A stretch of 64,000 bases of DNA from Mesorhizobium sp. (GTDB lineage: Bacteria > Pseudomonadota > Alphaproteobacteria > Rhizobiales > Rhizobiaceae): the NCBI GenBank assembly GCA_019635735.1, contig JAHBYX010000004.1:62001-126000 (forward strand). The letters are read 5' to 3'. The notes beneath the pieces are model-generated. The model was not told the origin of the DNA. It saw nothing but the letters and a program-made list of their open reading frames with translations, and did not search any database. The first letter of the stretch is position 1, and each line of letters starts with the position of its first letter. The position numbers and the translations under genes were made by a program. Positions 1-9,880 of this stretch are shown piece after piece.

Positions 1-808
1 AGCCATACTTGAAATGGTGATGCTCCAGGTTGGCGATGGTGTGGGACATGTTGTCCTCGCCCGACAGGAACGGCTTTTCCCAGATGGTCACGCCCTTGCG
101 GCGGATTCGCGAGCGGCCGCGCACGTCGGCGGGGAGGGGGCCGATGAGGATCTCGGGGCCGAAGGCGGCGTTGCGCAGCTTCGAATGCGCCAGATAGAGG
201 TAGTTGACGCGCTCGGTGACGTGGTCCGAGAACTCGTTCGACAGGGCGAAGCCGACGCGGAAAGGCGTGCCGTCGTCGCCGATGACGTAGATGCCGGCGA
301 TCTCGGGTTCCTCTCCGGCATCCTCGGCGAAGGCCGGCGAGACGAGGGGAGCGCCGGGGGCAGCCACCATCGAGCCGTTGCCCTTGTAGAACCATTCCGG
401 CTGGACGCCCGGCTCGCCGCCGCCCGGCTTGCCGCCTTCGAGGCCCATGCGGAACATCTTCATGGAATCGGTCAGCGTCTCCTCGCCTGTCTCGAGCTTC
501 TTGTGCATGGCGTCGCGGGTGGATGCCGAGCCGAGATGGGTGAGGCCCGTGCCGGTGAGGTGGAGGTGGGCGGGGTCCGGATGGTGGATCGGCGAGCGCA
601 CGCGGCCCTGGCGATAGGCGAGCTCGAGGTCGACGTCGGCGCCGAGGCCCCGCTGCAGCACGAGTTCCTCCAGCCCCTTGTTGGTCCGTGCCGCTTCGAG
701 CGCCAGCGCATAGACGGACGCGGCACCCTCGACGAGGCGCACGCGGTCCTCGTGGCGCGCCAGAACCCTGATGCGGCCGGTTTCGTCGACGATCTGGGAC
801 AAAAGCAT
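1..808 (-). CDS. gguC: GguC / AraD1-family protein (3' end beyond window)
   Basis: Partial gene; its C-terminus lies left of base 1. The visible 269 codons start at an ATG (806-808) preceded by a good ribosome site (GGAAGGAAACGACAG) and begin MLLSQIVDETGRIRVLARHE. This matches GguC of the rhizobial sugar locus, a fumarylacetoacetase-fold protein related to AraD1-type sugar-acid dehydratases. The family acts on 2-keto-3-deoxy sugar acids such as those from L-arabinose; the substrate here is inferred. It lies 132 bp downstream of gguB on the same strand, as in Agrobacterium chvE-gguABC, so it is probably the last gene of the operon. Later visible segments such as GIYVIGDDGTPFRVGFALSN and RRKGVTIWEKPFLSGEDNM fit the FAH fold. 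Identity rests on recalled family sequence plus synteny. Confidence 0.82.
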   Translation of the reverse strand, partial: MLLSQIVDETGRIRVLARHEDRVRLVEGAASVYALALEAARTNKGLEELVLQRGLGADVDLELAYRQGRVRSPIHHPDPAHLHLTGTGLTHLGSASTRDAMHKKLETGEETLTDSMKMFRMGLEGGKPGGGEPGVQPEWFYKGNGSMVAAPGAPLVSPAFAEDAGEEPEIAGIYVIGDDGTPFRVGFALSNEFSDHVTERVNYLYLAHSKLRNAAFGPEILIGPLPADVRGRSRIRRKGVTIWEKPFLSGEDNMSHTIANLEHHHFKYG

Positions 809-940
809 CTGTCGTTTCCTTCCGGTTCGCCGGACCTTGCCGGCAAAGCTCCGCCGTTTGCGGGGCGTCATGGCGCCGCCGCGTTCCAAGCCGGGCTCGT
901 GCTGTTCCTCACAAGGCGGTTTCGGTCGTCCTCCCGAAGC

Positions 941-2197
941 TTACGCCTTCTTCTTGTTGTAGAGATCGAAGGCGACCGCGCCGAGCAGCACCAGGCCCTT
1001 GATGACCTGCTGCCAGTCGATGTTGATGCCCATGATCCCCATTCCGTTGTTCATGACGCCCATGATGAAGGCGCCGATAACGGCACCCGCGACCTCGCCG
1101 ACGCCGCCCATGGCCGACGCCCCACCGACGAAGACCGCGGCGATGACGTCGAGTTCCATGCCCGCGCCCGCCTTCGGCGTCGCCTGGTTGAGCCGGGCGG
1201 CGTAGATCAGGCCGGCCAGGCCCGCCAGCGCGCCCATGATGGAGAAGATGTAGAAGGTCAGCCGCTCGGTGTTGATGCCGGAGAGCGCCGCGGCCTTGAT
1301 GTTGCCCCCCATCGCGTAGATGCGGCGGCCGAAGGTCATCCGCTTGGTCAGGAAGACGAAGCCGGCGATCAGCACGCCCATGACGATCAGCACGTTGGGG
1401 AGGCCCTTGTACGAGGCGAACTTGTACATCAGGAACAGGATGATGCCGGCCAGCACGACGTTCTTGGCGATGAAGAAGCCGAAGGGCTCCGCCTCGTAGC
1501 CGTGGCTCTCGCGGTCGCGCCGGCTCTTCAGCGCGAACCACAGCATCAGCGCGACGATGAGGATACCGATGATCATCGTGGTCGCGTGCAGCACGATGCC
1601 GGTGCCGGGCGTCGGGTTGCCGGCCGCGTTGGGCGTTGGCGCGACGATCGTCCACGGACCGATGACGTCCGGGATGAAGCCGGCCGACAGCATCTGGAAC
1701 TCGGTCGGGAAGGGGCCGAGCGAGCGGCCGCCGAGCAGCCACAAAAGCAGGCCCTTGAACACCAGCATGCCGGCCAGCGTCACGATGAAGGAGGGAATCT
1801 TCATATAGGCGACGAAATAGCCCTGCGCGCCGCCGATCACCGCGCCCAGCGCAATACAGATCGCCGCCGCGAGGAATGGATTGAAGCCGTAGTCCACCAT
1901 CAGCACGGCCGCGGCCGCCCCGACGAAGCCGGCGACCGCGCCGACGGAGAGGTCTATATGGCCGGCGACGATGACCAGCAGCATGCCGAGCGCCATGACC
2001 ACGATGTAGGAGTTCTGCAGCACCAGATTGGTCAGGTTGACCGGCTTGAACAGGATGCCGCTGGTGGTGAACTGGAAGAACAGCATGATCGCGATCAGCG
2101 CGATGATCAGGCCGTATTCGCGCAGGTTCGACTTGATGGCGTCCTGCGCCGAGGCCTTCGCCGGGCTGACGACGGGTGCGGCGGTTTCGGTGCTCAT
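941..2197 (-). CDS. gguB: Multiple-monosaccharide ABC transporter permease
   Basis: 418 aa inner-membrane permease of the ChvE-GguAB (MmsB-type) sugar importer. The start [12 protein letters not shown] was chosen because its ATG (2195-2197) overlaps the gguA stop as ATGA, a typical coupled junction. The longer reading frame upstream only runs into gguA. About ten hydrophobic segments are visible, beginning at residues 28-45 ([19 protein letters not shown]). A BPD_transp_2-type stretch with [16 protein letters not shown] follows near residue 105. The loop between residues about 190 and 240 is long, as in other GguB/XylH-like permeases. The C-terminus DLYNKKKA is cytoplasmic. It works with GguA and ChvE to import sugars such as galactose, glucose, xylose and arabinose (known for the family). 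Confidence 0.92.
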   Translation of the reverse strand: MSTETAAPVVSPAKASAQDAIKSNLREYGLIIALIAIMLFFQFTTSGILFKPVNLTNLVLQNSYIVVMALGMLLVIVAGHIDLSVGAVAGFVGAAAAVLMVDYGFNPFLAAAICIALGAVIGGAQGYFVAYMKIPSFIVTLAGMLVFKGLLLWLLGGRSLGPFPTEFQMLSAGFIPDVIGPWTIVAPTPNAAGNPTPGTGIVLHATTMIIGILIVALMLWFALKSRRDRESHGYEAEPFGFFIAKNVVLAGIILFLMYKFASYKGLPNVLIVMGVLIAGFVFLTKRMTFGRRIYAMGGNIKAAALSGINTERLTFYIFSIMGALAGLAGLIYAARLNQATPKAGAGMELDVIAAVFVGGASAMGGVGEVAGAVIGAFIMGVMNNGMGIMGINIDWQQVIKGLVLLGAVAFDLYNKKKA

Positions 2198-3750
2198 GAC
2201 GCTGCCCTTTCCAACTGTTCCTCCCGGGCCTGGCCGCGCATGATCGCCCGCATGATCTTTTCCTGGCTGGCCTCGGCCGCTTGCATTTCTCCGACGACGC
2301 GGCCTTCGTTGAGCACGTAGATGCGGTCGCATATGCCCAGCAGTTCCGGCATTTCCGACGATATCACCAGGATGCCCTTGCCGTCTTCGGCGAGCTTTCC
2401 GATGATCGTGTAGATCTCATATTTCGCTCCCACGTCGATGCCGCGCGTCGGCTCGTCGAGGATCAGCACCTCGGGATTGGCGAACAGCCACTTGGACAGC
2501 ACCACCTTCTGCTGGTTGCCGCCCGAGAGGTTGCCGGCGATCTGGTAGACCGAGGACGAGCGGATGTTGGTCCTTCGGCGGTAATCGTTGGCGACCTTCA
2601 GTTCGCCCATGTCGTCGATGACGCCGGCCTTCGACGACACGGCCGGCAGGTTGGCGATCGTGACGTTGTGCTTGATGTGGTCGATCAGGTTGAGGCCGTA
2701 GACCTTGCGGTCCTCGGTGGCATAGGCGAGGCCGGCCGCGACCGCCTTGTTGACGGTCGATGTGTCCGCCTTCTTGCCGTGCAGGAACACGTCGCCGGTG
2801 ATGTTCACGCCCCAGGCGCGGCCGAACACGCTCATGGCGAATTCCGTGCGGCCGGCGCCCATCAGCCCGGCAATGCCGACGACCTCGCCCCTTTTCACAT
2901 TCAGGTCGACGTTCTTGATCACCTGTCGTTCGGGATGGAGCGGATGGTAGACCGACCAGTTCTTCACCTCGAAGATCGTCTCGCCGATCTTCGGGTCGCG
3001 CGGCGGATAGCGGTTCTCCAGGGTGCGCCCGACCATCGAGGTGACGATGCGGTCCTCGGTGACGTCGGCCTTGTCCATCGTCTCGATCGTCTGACCGTCG
3101 CGGATGACCGTGATCTTGTCGGCGATGCGTTTGATTTCGTTGAGCTTGTGCGAGATCATGATCGAGGTCATGCCCTGCGCCTTGAACTCGAGGAGCAGGT
3201 CGAGGAGGGCCTGGCTGTCCTTTTCCGAAAGCGACGCCGTCGGCTCGTCGAGAATCAAAAGCTTGACGTCCTTGGCCAACGCCTTGGCGATCTCGACCAG
3301 CTGCTGCTTGCCCGTGCCGATATTGGTGATCAGCGTGTCGGGATCCTCGCGCAATCCGACCTTGCGCAGGAGCTCTCCGGCGCGGCGGCGCACCTTGTTC
3401 CAGTCGATCACGCCGGCGGTCGCCTGTTCGTTGCCGAGGAACATGTTCTCCGCAATCGAGAGCATGGGCACCAGCGCAAGCTCCTGGTGGATGATGACGA
3501 TGCCGAGCTTTTCAGAATCATGGATGCCGGTGAAGCGGCACTCCTTGCCTTCGAACCGGATGTCGCCGGAATAGCTGCCGATGGGGTAGACGCCGGACAA
3601 CACCTTCATCAGCGTCGACTTGCCCGCGCCGTTCTCGCCGCAGATGGCGTGAATGTCGCCGCGCCGCACCTGCAGGGTCACGTTCTCCAGCGCCTTCACG
3701 CCGGGAAACGTCTTGGTGATGTTGCGCATCTCGAGGATGAGGTCGTCCAT
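2194..3750 (-). CDS. gguA: Multiple-monosaccharide ABC transporter ATPase
   Basis: 518 aa, two tandem ABC ATPase cassettes as in RbsA/MglA/XylG. The first has Walker [14 protein letters not shown] near residue 40 and Walker [11 protein letters not shown] near residue 165. The second has the degenerate P-loop [10 protein letters not shown] near residue 297, the signature [15 protein letters not shown] near residue 410 and [13 protein letters not shown]. The degenerate second P-loop is normal in sugar importers of this class. The ATG at 3750 follows AGGAAAGGAGAGCCA, a strong ribosome site. The stop overlaps gguB by 4 bp. A 152-bp gap holding a palindromic element separates it from chvE. Confidence 0.95.
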   Translation of the reverse strand: MDDLILEMRNITKTFPGVKALENVTLQVRRGDIHAICGENGAGKSTLMKVLSGVYPIGSYSGDIRFEGKECRFTGIHDSEKLGIVIIHQELALVPMLSIAENMFLGNEQATAGVIDWNKVRRRAGELLRKVGLREDPDTLITNIGTGKQQLVEIAKALAKDVKLLILDEPTASLSEKDSQALLDLLLEFKAQGMTSIMISHKLNEIKRIADKITVIRDGQTIETMDKADVTEDRIVTSMVGRTLENRYPPRDPKIGETIFEVKNWSVYHPLHPERQVIKNVDLNVKRGEVVGIAGLMGAGRTEFAMSVFGRAWGVNITGDVFLHGKKADTSTVNKAVAAGLAYATEDRKVYGLNLIDHIKHNVTIANLPAVSSKAGVIDDMGELKVANDYRRRTNIRSSSVYQIAGNLSGGNQQKVVLSKWLFANPEVLILDEPTRGIDVGAKYEIYTIIGKLAEDGKGILVISSEMPELLGICDRIYVLNEGRVVGEMQAAEASQEKIMRAIMRGQAREEQLERAAS

Positions 3751-3763
3751 TGGCTCTCCTTTC

Positions 3764-3887
3764 CTTCTCCCCGTTCACGGGTAGAAGGTGGCCCGAAGGG
3801 TCGGATGAGGGGCGGCATGTCCATTCCTATGGTTGGCGCCGCCCCTCATCTGCCTGCCGGCATCTTCTCCCCGTGAACGGGGAGAAG
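3764..3887. repeat. RIME-like intergenic palindromic element
   Basis: Large inverted repeat between chvE and gguA. The outer arms at 3764-3781 and 3870-3887 are exact reverse complements over 18 bp. The inner arms GATGAGGGGCGGC (3804-3816) and GCCGCCCCTCATC (3838-3850) are also exact. The CTTCTCCCCGTTCACGGG arm is characteristic of Rhizobium intergenic mosaic elements (RIME1). Lying inside a transporter operon, its transcript would fold into a long hairpin that could raise chvE mRNA relative to gguAB, as REP-like elements do elsewhere (inference). Confidence 0.85.
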
Positions 3888-3902
3888 AGTCTCTTCGCCA
3901 GC

Positions 3903-4970
3903 TTACTTCAGCTCTTCGGCCTTGACATAGCCGGAGTCGACCACGATCGCCTGGTAGTTGGACTTGTCGACCGACACCGGAACCAGCAGGTAGGAGGGAA
4001 CCACCTTGACGCCGTTGTTGTAGGTCTTCTCGTCGTTGATCTCGGGTGTGCCGCCGGAGAGCGCCGCGTCGACGAGCTTCGCCGTCACCTTCGCCAGTTC
4101 GCGCGTGTCCTTGAACACGGTCGAATACTGTTCGCCGGCAATGATCGCCTTGATCGAGGGCGTCTCGGCGTCCTGACCCGAAATGATCGGCCAGGGCTGG
4201 TCGGCGGTGCCGTAGCCGACGCCGCGCAGCGACGAGATGATGCCGCGGGACAGGCCGTCATAGGGAGCCAGAACCGCATCGACGCGCGAACCGTCGGAGT
4301 AGTGCGCCGACAGGAGGTTGTCCATGCGGGCCTGCGCGACCGCGCCGTCCCAGCGCAGCGTGCCGACCTTTTCCATGCCCATCTGGCCCGACTTGACGAC
4401 GAGGACGCCCTTGTCGATCAGCGGCTGGAGCACGCTCATGGCGCCGTCGTAGAAGAAGAAGGCGTTGTTGTCGTCGGGCGAGCCGCCGAACAGCTCGATG
4501 TTGAACGGACCCTGCTTCTCCGGATAGCCGAGCCCCTTGAGGATTGATTCCGCCTGCAGGACGCCGACCTTGAAGTTGTCGAAGGTGGTGTAATAGTCGA
4601 CATTGGCGCTGTCGCGGATCAGGCGGTCATAAGCGATGACCTTGGTGCCCTTGTCGGCTGCCTGCTGGAGCACGGCCGACAGCGTCGTGCCGTCGATCGA
4701 GGCGATGATCAGCGCCTGGGCGTCCTTGGTCACCATGTTTTCGATCTGGGCGAGCTGGTTCGGAATGTCGTCCTCGGCATACTGCAGGTCGACGGTGTAG
4801 CCCATGCCTTCGAGAGCGGCCTTGAGGCTGTCGCCGTCGCTGATCCAGCGCAACGAGGATTTAGTCGGCATGGCGATGCCGACGAGGCCCTTGTCCTGGG
4901 CGAAGGCCTGAGGCGCCAGGGCCAGCAGGCTGACGGCCGCGGCCGCCACGATTGTCTTCAGGAATTTCAC
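3903..4970 (-). CDS. chvE: Periplasmic multiple-sugar-binding protein
   Basis: 355 aa with a classical Sec signal peptide, [20 protein letters not shown], cleaved after AQAFA near residue 24. The mature protein ([19 protein letters not shown]) matches ChvE, the periplasmic sugar-binding protein that feeds GguAB. In Agrobacterium ChvE also presents sugars to VirA; no virA is visible here, so import is the safe role. The peripla_BP_4 fold spans residues 30-330. First gene of the operon, transcribed away from gbpR; the 264-bp divergent gap holds the promoters. No arrest or frameshift is seen. Confidence 0.94.
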   Translation of the reverse strand: MKFLKTIVAAAAVSLLALAPQAFAQDKGLVGIAMPTKSSLRWISDGDSLKAALEGMGYTVDLQYAEDDIPNQLAQIENMVTKDAQALIIASIDGTTLSAVLQQAADKGTKVIAYDRLIRDSANVDYYTTFDNFKVGVLQAESILKGLGYPEKQGPFNIELFGGSPDDNNAFFFYDGAMSVLQPLIDKGVLVVKSGQMGMEKVGTLRWDGAVAQARMDNLLSAHYSDGSRVDAVLAPYDGLSRGIISSLRGVGYGTADQPWPIISGQDAETPSIKAIIAGEQYSTVFKDTRELAKVTAKLVDAALSGGTPEINDEKTYNNGVKVVPSYLLVPVSVDKSNYQAIVVDSGYVKAEELK

Positions 4971-5155
4971 GTCGTTCCTCCCTTTGGGTGGTGTGGTGGC
5001 TGCCGCCCAGACAATGCATCGGGTTCTGTGCGGCAGGTGAGAAATGGAATGCGGCTTGTGCCGATTGGGCGAGGCGCGGCCTGAAGCTCCTCCCGTCGCT
5101 CGGCGTCTTTCTTTATGTCTGATCGCCGGGACCGCGCTGGGTGACGAAAATTTCG

Positions 5156-5169
5156 GTTATAGTCATAAC
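5156..5169. promoter_or_regulatory. Candidate GbpR operator in chvE-gbpR divergent region
   Basis: Dyad GTTAT-AGTC-ATAAC with perfect 5-bp arms in an A/T-rich patch of the otherwise GC-rich 4971-5234 spacer. LysR regulators bind partial dyads of this T-N(10-11)-A kind between divergent promoters. It lies 66 bp upstream of the gbpR start. No convincing -35/-10 pair was assigned. Confidence 0.4.
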
Positions 5170-5234
5170 TGTCAAATGCAAAGATCGATGATTGCTATAC
5201 CGAAACCGGCATATGGTTCGAGGAGGAGGGCGAC

Positions 5235-6221
5235 GTGTCCGATCGGCAGGGGTGGACCAATCCGGCCTGGGGTGGCGAGCGCCACGGCGACGGCGAGGCG
5301 CTGGCGCGTGGCGGGCTGAAGCTCGGCCACCTGCGCATGGTGGCGGCGCTCGACGAACATGGGCAGGTGAGCGCGGCCGCCTCCGTGCTCAACATCTCCC
5401 AGCCGGCCGCCTCCCGGATGATCGCCGAGATCGAGGCGATCGTCGGCGCGCCGATCTGCGAGCGGCTGCCGCGCGGCGTGACGCTGACGCCCTATGGCAA
5501 GGCGCTGGCCCGGCGTGCGCGATCGGTGCTACTCGAGCTGCGCGAAGTCGACCGCGAGATCTCCGACCTGCGCAGCGGCAAGGGCGGCTCGGTCTATCTC
5601 GGCGCGGTGACCGCGCCGGCCATCGACCTCGTCATTCCGGCCATCAAGATCGTCCGCGAAACCTATCCCAAGGTCGAGATCAACATGCAGGTCGAGACCA
5701 GCGCGGTGCTGGCGAAGGAACTGCTCGCCTCGCGCCACGACTTCATCGTCGCGCGCATTCCCGACGATCTCAATCCGCGCCTGTTCGAGGCGCGCGTGAT
5801 CGGCGTCGAAAAGGCCTGCCTCATCGTGCGGCGGGGGCATCCGCTGCTGGGCCAGGGCGCGGTGCGGCTCGACGCGCTGCACGGTTTCGACTGGGTGCTG
5901 CAGCCGGGGGGATCGCTGCTGCGGCGGACGCTGGAGGGCATTTTCGTGTCCCACGGCGCCCCGCTGCCCGACCGCGTGCTCAACACCTCGTCGCTGCTGC
6001 TGACGCTGGTGATGGTGGCGCAATCCGACGCCATCGCCGCCGTGTCGACCGAAGTGGCGAATTTCCTGCGGGGCAGGGGCGACCTCGACGGATCGGTGGA
6101 AATCCTTCCGACCGATTTCGAGATCGTCGTCCAGCCCTACAGCCTGATTACGGTCCGCAACCGCTCCCTCTCGCCGGCGGCGCAGATCCTTTACGACCAG
6201 ATCCGGAACCAGATCCGGTAA
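5235..6221 (+). CDS. gbpR: LysR-family regulator of the sugar locus
   Basis: 328 aa LysR protein. The GTG start at 5235 follows an unusually strong AGGAGGAGGG at 5221-5230. The first 28 residues precede the winged helix-turn-helix (LGHLRMVAALDEHGQVSAAA, then LNISQPAASRMIAEIE). A substrate-binding domain fills residues 110-325. Its position divergent from chvE is the same as galactose-binding-protein regulator GbpR in Agrobacterium, which activates chvE in response to sugars (established for that organism). Assignment therefore relies on synteny plus family. Confidence 0.85.
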   Translation: MSDRQGWTNPAWGGERHGDGEALARGGLKLGHLRMVAALDEHGQVSAAASVLNISQPAASRMIAEIEAIVGAPICERLPRGVTLTPYGKALARRARSVLLELREVDREISDLRSGKGGSVYLGAVTAPAIDLVIPAIKIVRETYPKVEINMQVETSAVLAKELLASRHDFIVARIPDDLNPRLFEARVIGVEKACLIVRRGHPLLGQGAVRLDALHGFDWVLQPGGSLLRRTLEGIFVSHGAPLPDRVLNTSSLLLTLVMVAQSDAIAAVSTEVANFLRGRGDLDGSVEILPTDFEIVVQPYSLITVRNRSLSPAAQILYDQIRNQIR

Positions 6222-6375
6222 CGAACTTTCGCTACCGCTTCGAAACGCGCAACAAACGAAAGGATTCCGAAACAGACGCGTTACAAAGAAGTTAACGCAT
6301 CGGCACCGCGACGATACGGCCTGTCCCTAGAACTGGCGTCATCAGGGAACAAATCCAAACGAAAGGCCGCCCGCC

Positions 6376-6744
6376 ATGTCCGCTCACTTCGCCCCCGCCG
6401 CCCGCCGTTCCGCATTCGCCGGGCTCCCCCGCATCGCCGTGCGCACCCGCACCTCGGAGAACCAGATGGCGATGTTTTCGGTGATCTCGGTCGGCGCGAT
6501 CGCCTTCATGATGCTGCTGCCGTCGCCGCGCGCCGCCTTCGGCGCGGTCGAACCCGAGGCGCCGGCCATCGAGCTTGCCGCGACCACCGAAAAGGCGCCG
6601 CGGCTCGTGGTCCGCAGCGAGACCGACAAGGCCTGTGCCGGCCAGGCTTGGGCGTCCGAATCGCTCGACTGCATCCTGGCAATCGCCAAGGACAACGGTC
6701 TGAAGCGCAACGTGCGCCTGGCCGACGCGAGCATCCGACATTGA
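6376..6744 (+). CDS. Small predicted envelope protein, unknown function
   Basis: 122 aa; function not recognised. One hydrophobic stretch (MAMFSVISVGAIAFMMLLP, residues 31-49) follows a basic N-terminus rich in Ala and Arg, suggesting an N-in membrane anchor or late signal sequence. The remainder is hydrophilic with two cysteines (C85 and C97 approximately) that could pair outside the cytoplasm. AAAGG lies 13 bp before the ATG. It probably shares a transcript with the 61-codon gene 23 bp downstream. Upstream (6222-6375) is AT-richer than its surroundings and probably holds the promoter. Confidence 0.6.
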   Translation: MSAHFAPAARRSAFAGLPRIAVRTRTSENQMAMFSVISVGAIAFMMLLPSPRAAFGAVEPEAPAIELAATTEKAPRLVVRSETDKACAGQAWASESLDCILAIAKDNGLKRNVRLADASIRH

Positions 6745-6767
6745 ACAGATTTCGACAGGAGACGAGC

Positions 6768-6953
6768 ATGCACATCGTCCGCCGCCAGGCTTCCCAGCGC
6801 GCCCATGTCCGGGCCAAGCACTTCTCGCAGGAGTCGGTCTGGCTCCGGCTGCGGACGAGGGATTGGGATTTCTTCGTCGCCAACGAAGTGGAAGCCTTCG
6901 CGGTGATCGCGCGGCACGACGTGCTCGACGTCGAGGCGATGACGGCAAGTTGA
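6768..6953 (+). CDS. Small basic protein, unknown function
   Basis: 61 aa starting MHIVRRQASQRAHVRAKHF, preceded by GACAGGAGACGAGC (good ribosome site at the right spacing). The reading frame extends further upstream but only inside the previous gene, so the ATG at 6768 is preferred. No membrane segment. Codon use is like its neighbours. It lies 23 bp after the preceding exported protein and ends 8 bp short of the convergent histidine kinase gene. No family recognised. Confidence 0.55.
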   Translation: MHIVRRQASQRAHVRAKHFSQESVWLRLRTRDWDFFVANEVEAFAVIARHDVLDVEAMTAS

Positions 6954-6961
6954 GCCCGGGC

Positions 6962-9004
6962 TCAGTTCTGCTGCGTGCGGATCTGGTCGGTGACGGCTGC
7001 CAGCGCGCCGCGCACGTCGAGCGTCGAGAAGGGCTTCTCCAGGAGGAGAGGCCTGAGCTTCGGCGAAATCTCCTCGAACTCGGCGCGCGCGCCCAGACTG
7101 TCGCCCGTCACGAGCACGAAGCGCGTGGCCAGATGCGGCCGCTTCAGGGTCAGCTCGCGGTAGATGTCGAGCCCGCTCGCGCCGGGCATGCGCAGATCCG
7201 AGAAGACGATGTCGATTTCCATATCGAGGCTGTCGATGCCATCGCGCGCCTCGGCCCATCCGGTATGAATGACGGACCTTATCCCCATCAGTTCGAGGAT
7301 ATCGGACAGCGATCCCGCGACGTCTGGCTCGTCGTCGATGATGAGCGCGGTGCGGATGCTGGTGGAGTAGGGCGCAGTGCCTGCGATCTCGCCGAGCGAG
7401 CGGGCGACCATCGGGAGCTCGACGACGAAGCGGGCGCCGCCCGTGTCGCTCTCTTCGTACCAGACCTTGCCGTTGTGGCGTTCGACGATCGACTTGGAGA
7501 TCGACAGGCCGATACCGGTGCCGACGCCAACCGGCTTGGTGGTGAAATAGGACTCGAAGATCCGGTCGCGGATGTCCTTCGGGATGCCCGGTCCGTTGTC
7601 TTCGATCGAGAAGCGGGCGAGGCCGGCCGGGGTCCGTTCCGACCGGACCTTGATGCGCCGCTCGCCGGACACGGAGGCGAGCGCATGCTGGCTGTTGACG
7701 AGGAAGTTTGCCGCGACCTGGGTGAGATGGTCGGCATCGCCCAGCACCGGCAGATCGGCCGGGGACAGGAGCGTCTCGATGACGATGCCGGACGAGCGGG
7801 CACCATAGGCGCTGATCTCGAGCGCCGAACGGATGACCTGGTTGAGGTCGGTTTCGGCCTGAGCGGTCGGATGCAGCCGCACCATGCCGAGGAAGCTCTT
7901 GACGATGCGCCCGCACCGTTCCGCCGCCGCGCGCACCTTCTCGGCGCGCGTCTTGGTGGCGGCGTCCGGCGCGAATTCGTGCAGCAGCGTCGATTGCGCC
8001 ACCACCACGGCGAGCGGGTTGTTCAGTTCGTGCGATACCCCGGCAAGCAGCGAGCCCATCGCCGCCATCTTCTCGTTCTGGTGCAGCCGGTCGCGCTGGC
8101 GGTTGATTTCCTCCTCGGCACGCCGCCGCTCGCGAAGATCCCGGACCGCGCCGATGAACAGCTTGCGCCCGGCGGCATTGACCTCGGAAATGGTCAGCTC
8201 GACAGGGAAAATCTCGCCCTTGGCGTTCGTCCCGTTCATCTCGAAGCGCTTGCCGATCATCCGCCCGGCCTCGCTTTCGAGGTAGGAGCGCAGGCCGTTG
8301 ACCAGCATCGGGCGATAGTCGAGCGGGATCAGCGTGCTGACGATCGAGCGTCCCAGCACCTCGTGCTTCTTCCAGCCGAACATGCGCTCGGCAGCCGGGT
8401 TGAACTCGATGATGCCGCCGCTCTCGTCGATGATCACCATGCCGTCGAGCGCCGCGTTGAGCATCGTGGTGCGGAAGGTCTCGGCGATGTGCGCCTCGGT
8501 CTGCGAACGCTCGATGGCGTCGCCGACGATCAGCGCCACCATGGAGAGCGCCGAATGCTCCTCGTCCGACCAGTCCCGCTCGGTCATGCAGTCGTTGACC
8601 GCGAGCGTTCCCCAGACATAGCCGTGCGCGAAGACCGGGTAGGACATGAAGGACTTGATGCGCTGGCGTTCGAAGTCCTCGCGCAGGAAACCGGTCAGTT
8701 CGCGGGTGTGGCCGGCAAAGACCGTGCCGCGCCGCGCATCCTCGGACAGTGTCTGCAGAAGGGAGTCCGTTTCGATCATCGACTGGCCGATCGTCGTCGG
8801 GCGGCCTTCGGGACCGAGCACGGTGCGGTCAACCCAGTAGGAGACGATGGTCTGCGAGAAGCCCTGTCCCGTTATGTCGCGCATGCGGAACAGCACGGAG
8901 CGGTGACAGCGGAACGCCATGCCGATGATGGCGAGGACGTCGTCGATCTCCTGCTGCCAGTCGCTCGCCTGGCGCATCCGGCGCATGAGGTCGGCCACGA
9001 CCAC
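6962..9004 (-). CDS. Hybrid sensor histidine kinase (GAF-PAS-HisKA-HATPase-REC)
   Basis: At least 680 aa and no transmembrane segment, so a cytoplasmic sensor. GAF-like domain about residues 15-165; PAS about 180-300 (ALDGMVIIDESGGIIEFNPA); HisKA with phosphoacceptor His near 325 (GVSHELNNPLAVV); HATPase with NFLVNSQHAL and EDNGPGIP; C-terminal receiver with IIDDEPD, the phospho-Asp in VFSDLRMPG and the Lys in LLEKPFS, all intact. The GTG at 9004 is the first standard start, but it lacks a ribosome site. Protein-like sequence continues in frame upstream (LEPTLAVLEDISRFRQDF) as far as the stop of the response regulator gene at 9089-9091. The true N-terminus may therefore lie near 9076. It is co-directional with that response regulator, probably its partner. 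Confidence 0.88.
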   Translation of the reverse strand: MVVADLMRRMRQASDWQQEIDDVLAIIGMAFRCHRSVLFRMRDITGQGFSQTIVSYWVDRTVLGPEGRPTTIGQSMIETDSLLQTLSEDARRGTVFAGHTRELTGFLREDFERQRIKSFMSYPVFAHGYVWGTLAVNDCMTERDWSDEEHSALSMVALIVGDAIERSQTEAHIAETFRTTMLNAALDGMVIIDESGGIIEFNPAAERMFGWKKHEVLGRSIVSTLIPLDYRPMLVNGLRSYLESEAGRMIGKRFEMNGTNAKGEIFPVELTISEVNAAGRKLFIGAVRDLRERRRAEEEINRQRDRLHQNEKMAAMGSLLAGVSHELNNPLAVVVAQSTLLHEFAPDAATKTRAEKVRAAAERCGRIVKSFLGMVRLHPTAQAETDLNQVIRSALEISAYGARSSGIVIETLLSPADLPVLGDADHLTQVAANFLVNSQHALASVSGERRIKVRSERTPAGLARFSIEDNGPGIPKDIRDRIFESYFTTKPVGVGTGIGLSISKSIVERHNGKVWYEESDTGGARFVVELPMVARSLGEIAGTAPYSTSIRTALIIDDEPDVAGSLSDILELMGIRSVIHTGWAEARDGIDSLDMEIDIVFSDLRMPGASGLDIYRELTLKRPHLATRFVLVTGDSLGARAEFEEISPKLRPLLLEKPFSTLDVRGALAAVTDQIRTQQN

Positions 9005-9088
9005 GGTGAGGCCGCGCGACTGGAAATCCTGCCGGAAGCGGGAAATGTCTTCGAGAACAGCCAGGGTCGGTTCCAGGATACCGCCCCT

Positions 9089-9880
9089 TTACGCGGTCTT
9101 CTGTCCCGTGTCGGACAGGGAGAAGATGTAGCCTTCGCCGCGCACCGTGCGCAGGAAGCGCGGGTTGGACGGGTCGTGCTCGATCTTCTTGCGCAGCCGC
9201 ATGATGCGGATGTCGAGCGCGCGCGAATCGTCGGCCTCGTCGGCCAGTCCGATGGCCTCGGCGATCGCCGAGCGGCTGAGCAGGCGGTTGGCGCGGGTCA
9301 GGAAAACCTCGAGCACGTCGAACTCGCTCTTGGCCATTTCCACCATGGCCCCGCTCGGGCCGGTGACCATGCGTCCGTCGAGGTCGGCGGAGAAGCCGCC
9401 GAACGTCACCACGCGGCGCGCCGGGCGCACCGGGCCGTCGTCGTCCGACACGGTGCCCGTCGGCTGCGGCACGCGGCGCAGAACGGAGCGCACCCGGGCG
9501 AGCAGTTCGCGCAGCTCGTATGGTTTCACGATGTAGTCGTCGGCGCCGAGTTCCAGGCCGACGATGCGGTCGATCGACGTGCCGGAGGCGGTGGCGAAGA
9601 TGATGCCCACCGGCATCTTCGAGCGCAGCCATCGGCCGAGCGACAGGCCGTCCTCGCCGGGCATGGAAATGTCGAGGATGGCGAGGTTGAACGTCTGTTC
9701 GCGGGCGATCTCGCGCATGGCCGCGGCATCGCCGGCCACCGTCACGTCATACCCGCTCGCCTGCAGATACTCCGCGACCGCATCGCGAAGGTCCGGCTCG
9801 TCGTCGACGACAACGATTTTCGATCGCACGGCGGTGTCTTCCCTGCTGGTTCCGGCAAGCAGATTGGGTGTAAACATCAT
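9089..9880 (-). CDS. OmpR-family response regulator
   Basis: 263 aa from the ATG at 9880. A second possible start is the internal GTG before RSKIVVVDDEP, which has a better ribosome site (AGGGAAGACACCGCC). The receiver has a full active site: acidic pair VVVDDEPD, phospho-Asp in LAILDISMPGEDG, Thr in FATASG and Lys in IVKPYELRE. A winged-helix trans_reg_C domain occupies the last 100 residues (ALDIRIMRLRKKIEHDPSNP, then RTVRGEGYIFSL). It is followed directly, in the same reading frame, by the hybrid kinase, so the two form a two-component system. Signal and targets unknown. Confidence 0.9.
   Translation of the reverse strand: MMFTPNLLAGTSREDTAVRSKIVVVDDEPDLRDAVAEYLQASGYDVTVAGDAAAMREIAREQTFNLAILDISMPGEDGLSLGRWLRSKMPVGIIFATASGTSIDRIVGLELGADDYIVKPYELRELLARVRSVLRRVPQPTGTVSDDDGPVRPARRVVTFGGFSADLDGRMVTGPSGAMVEMAKSEFDVLEVFLTRANRLLSRSAIAEAIGLADEADDSRALDIRIMRLRKKIEHDPSNPRFLRTVRGEGYIFSLSDTGQKTA

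Noticed and set aside
14..2320. 768-codon open frame on the plus strand opposite gguC and gguB
   Set aside because: Antisense shadow of high-GC genes: Arg/Asp/His/Gly-rich, no domain, while the opposite strand encodes clear transporter proteins.
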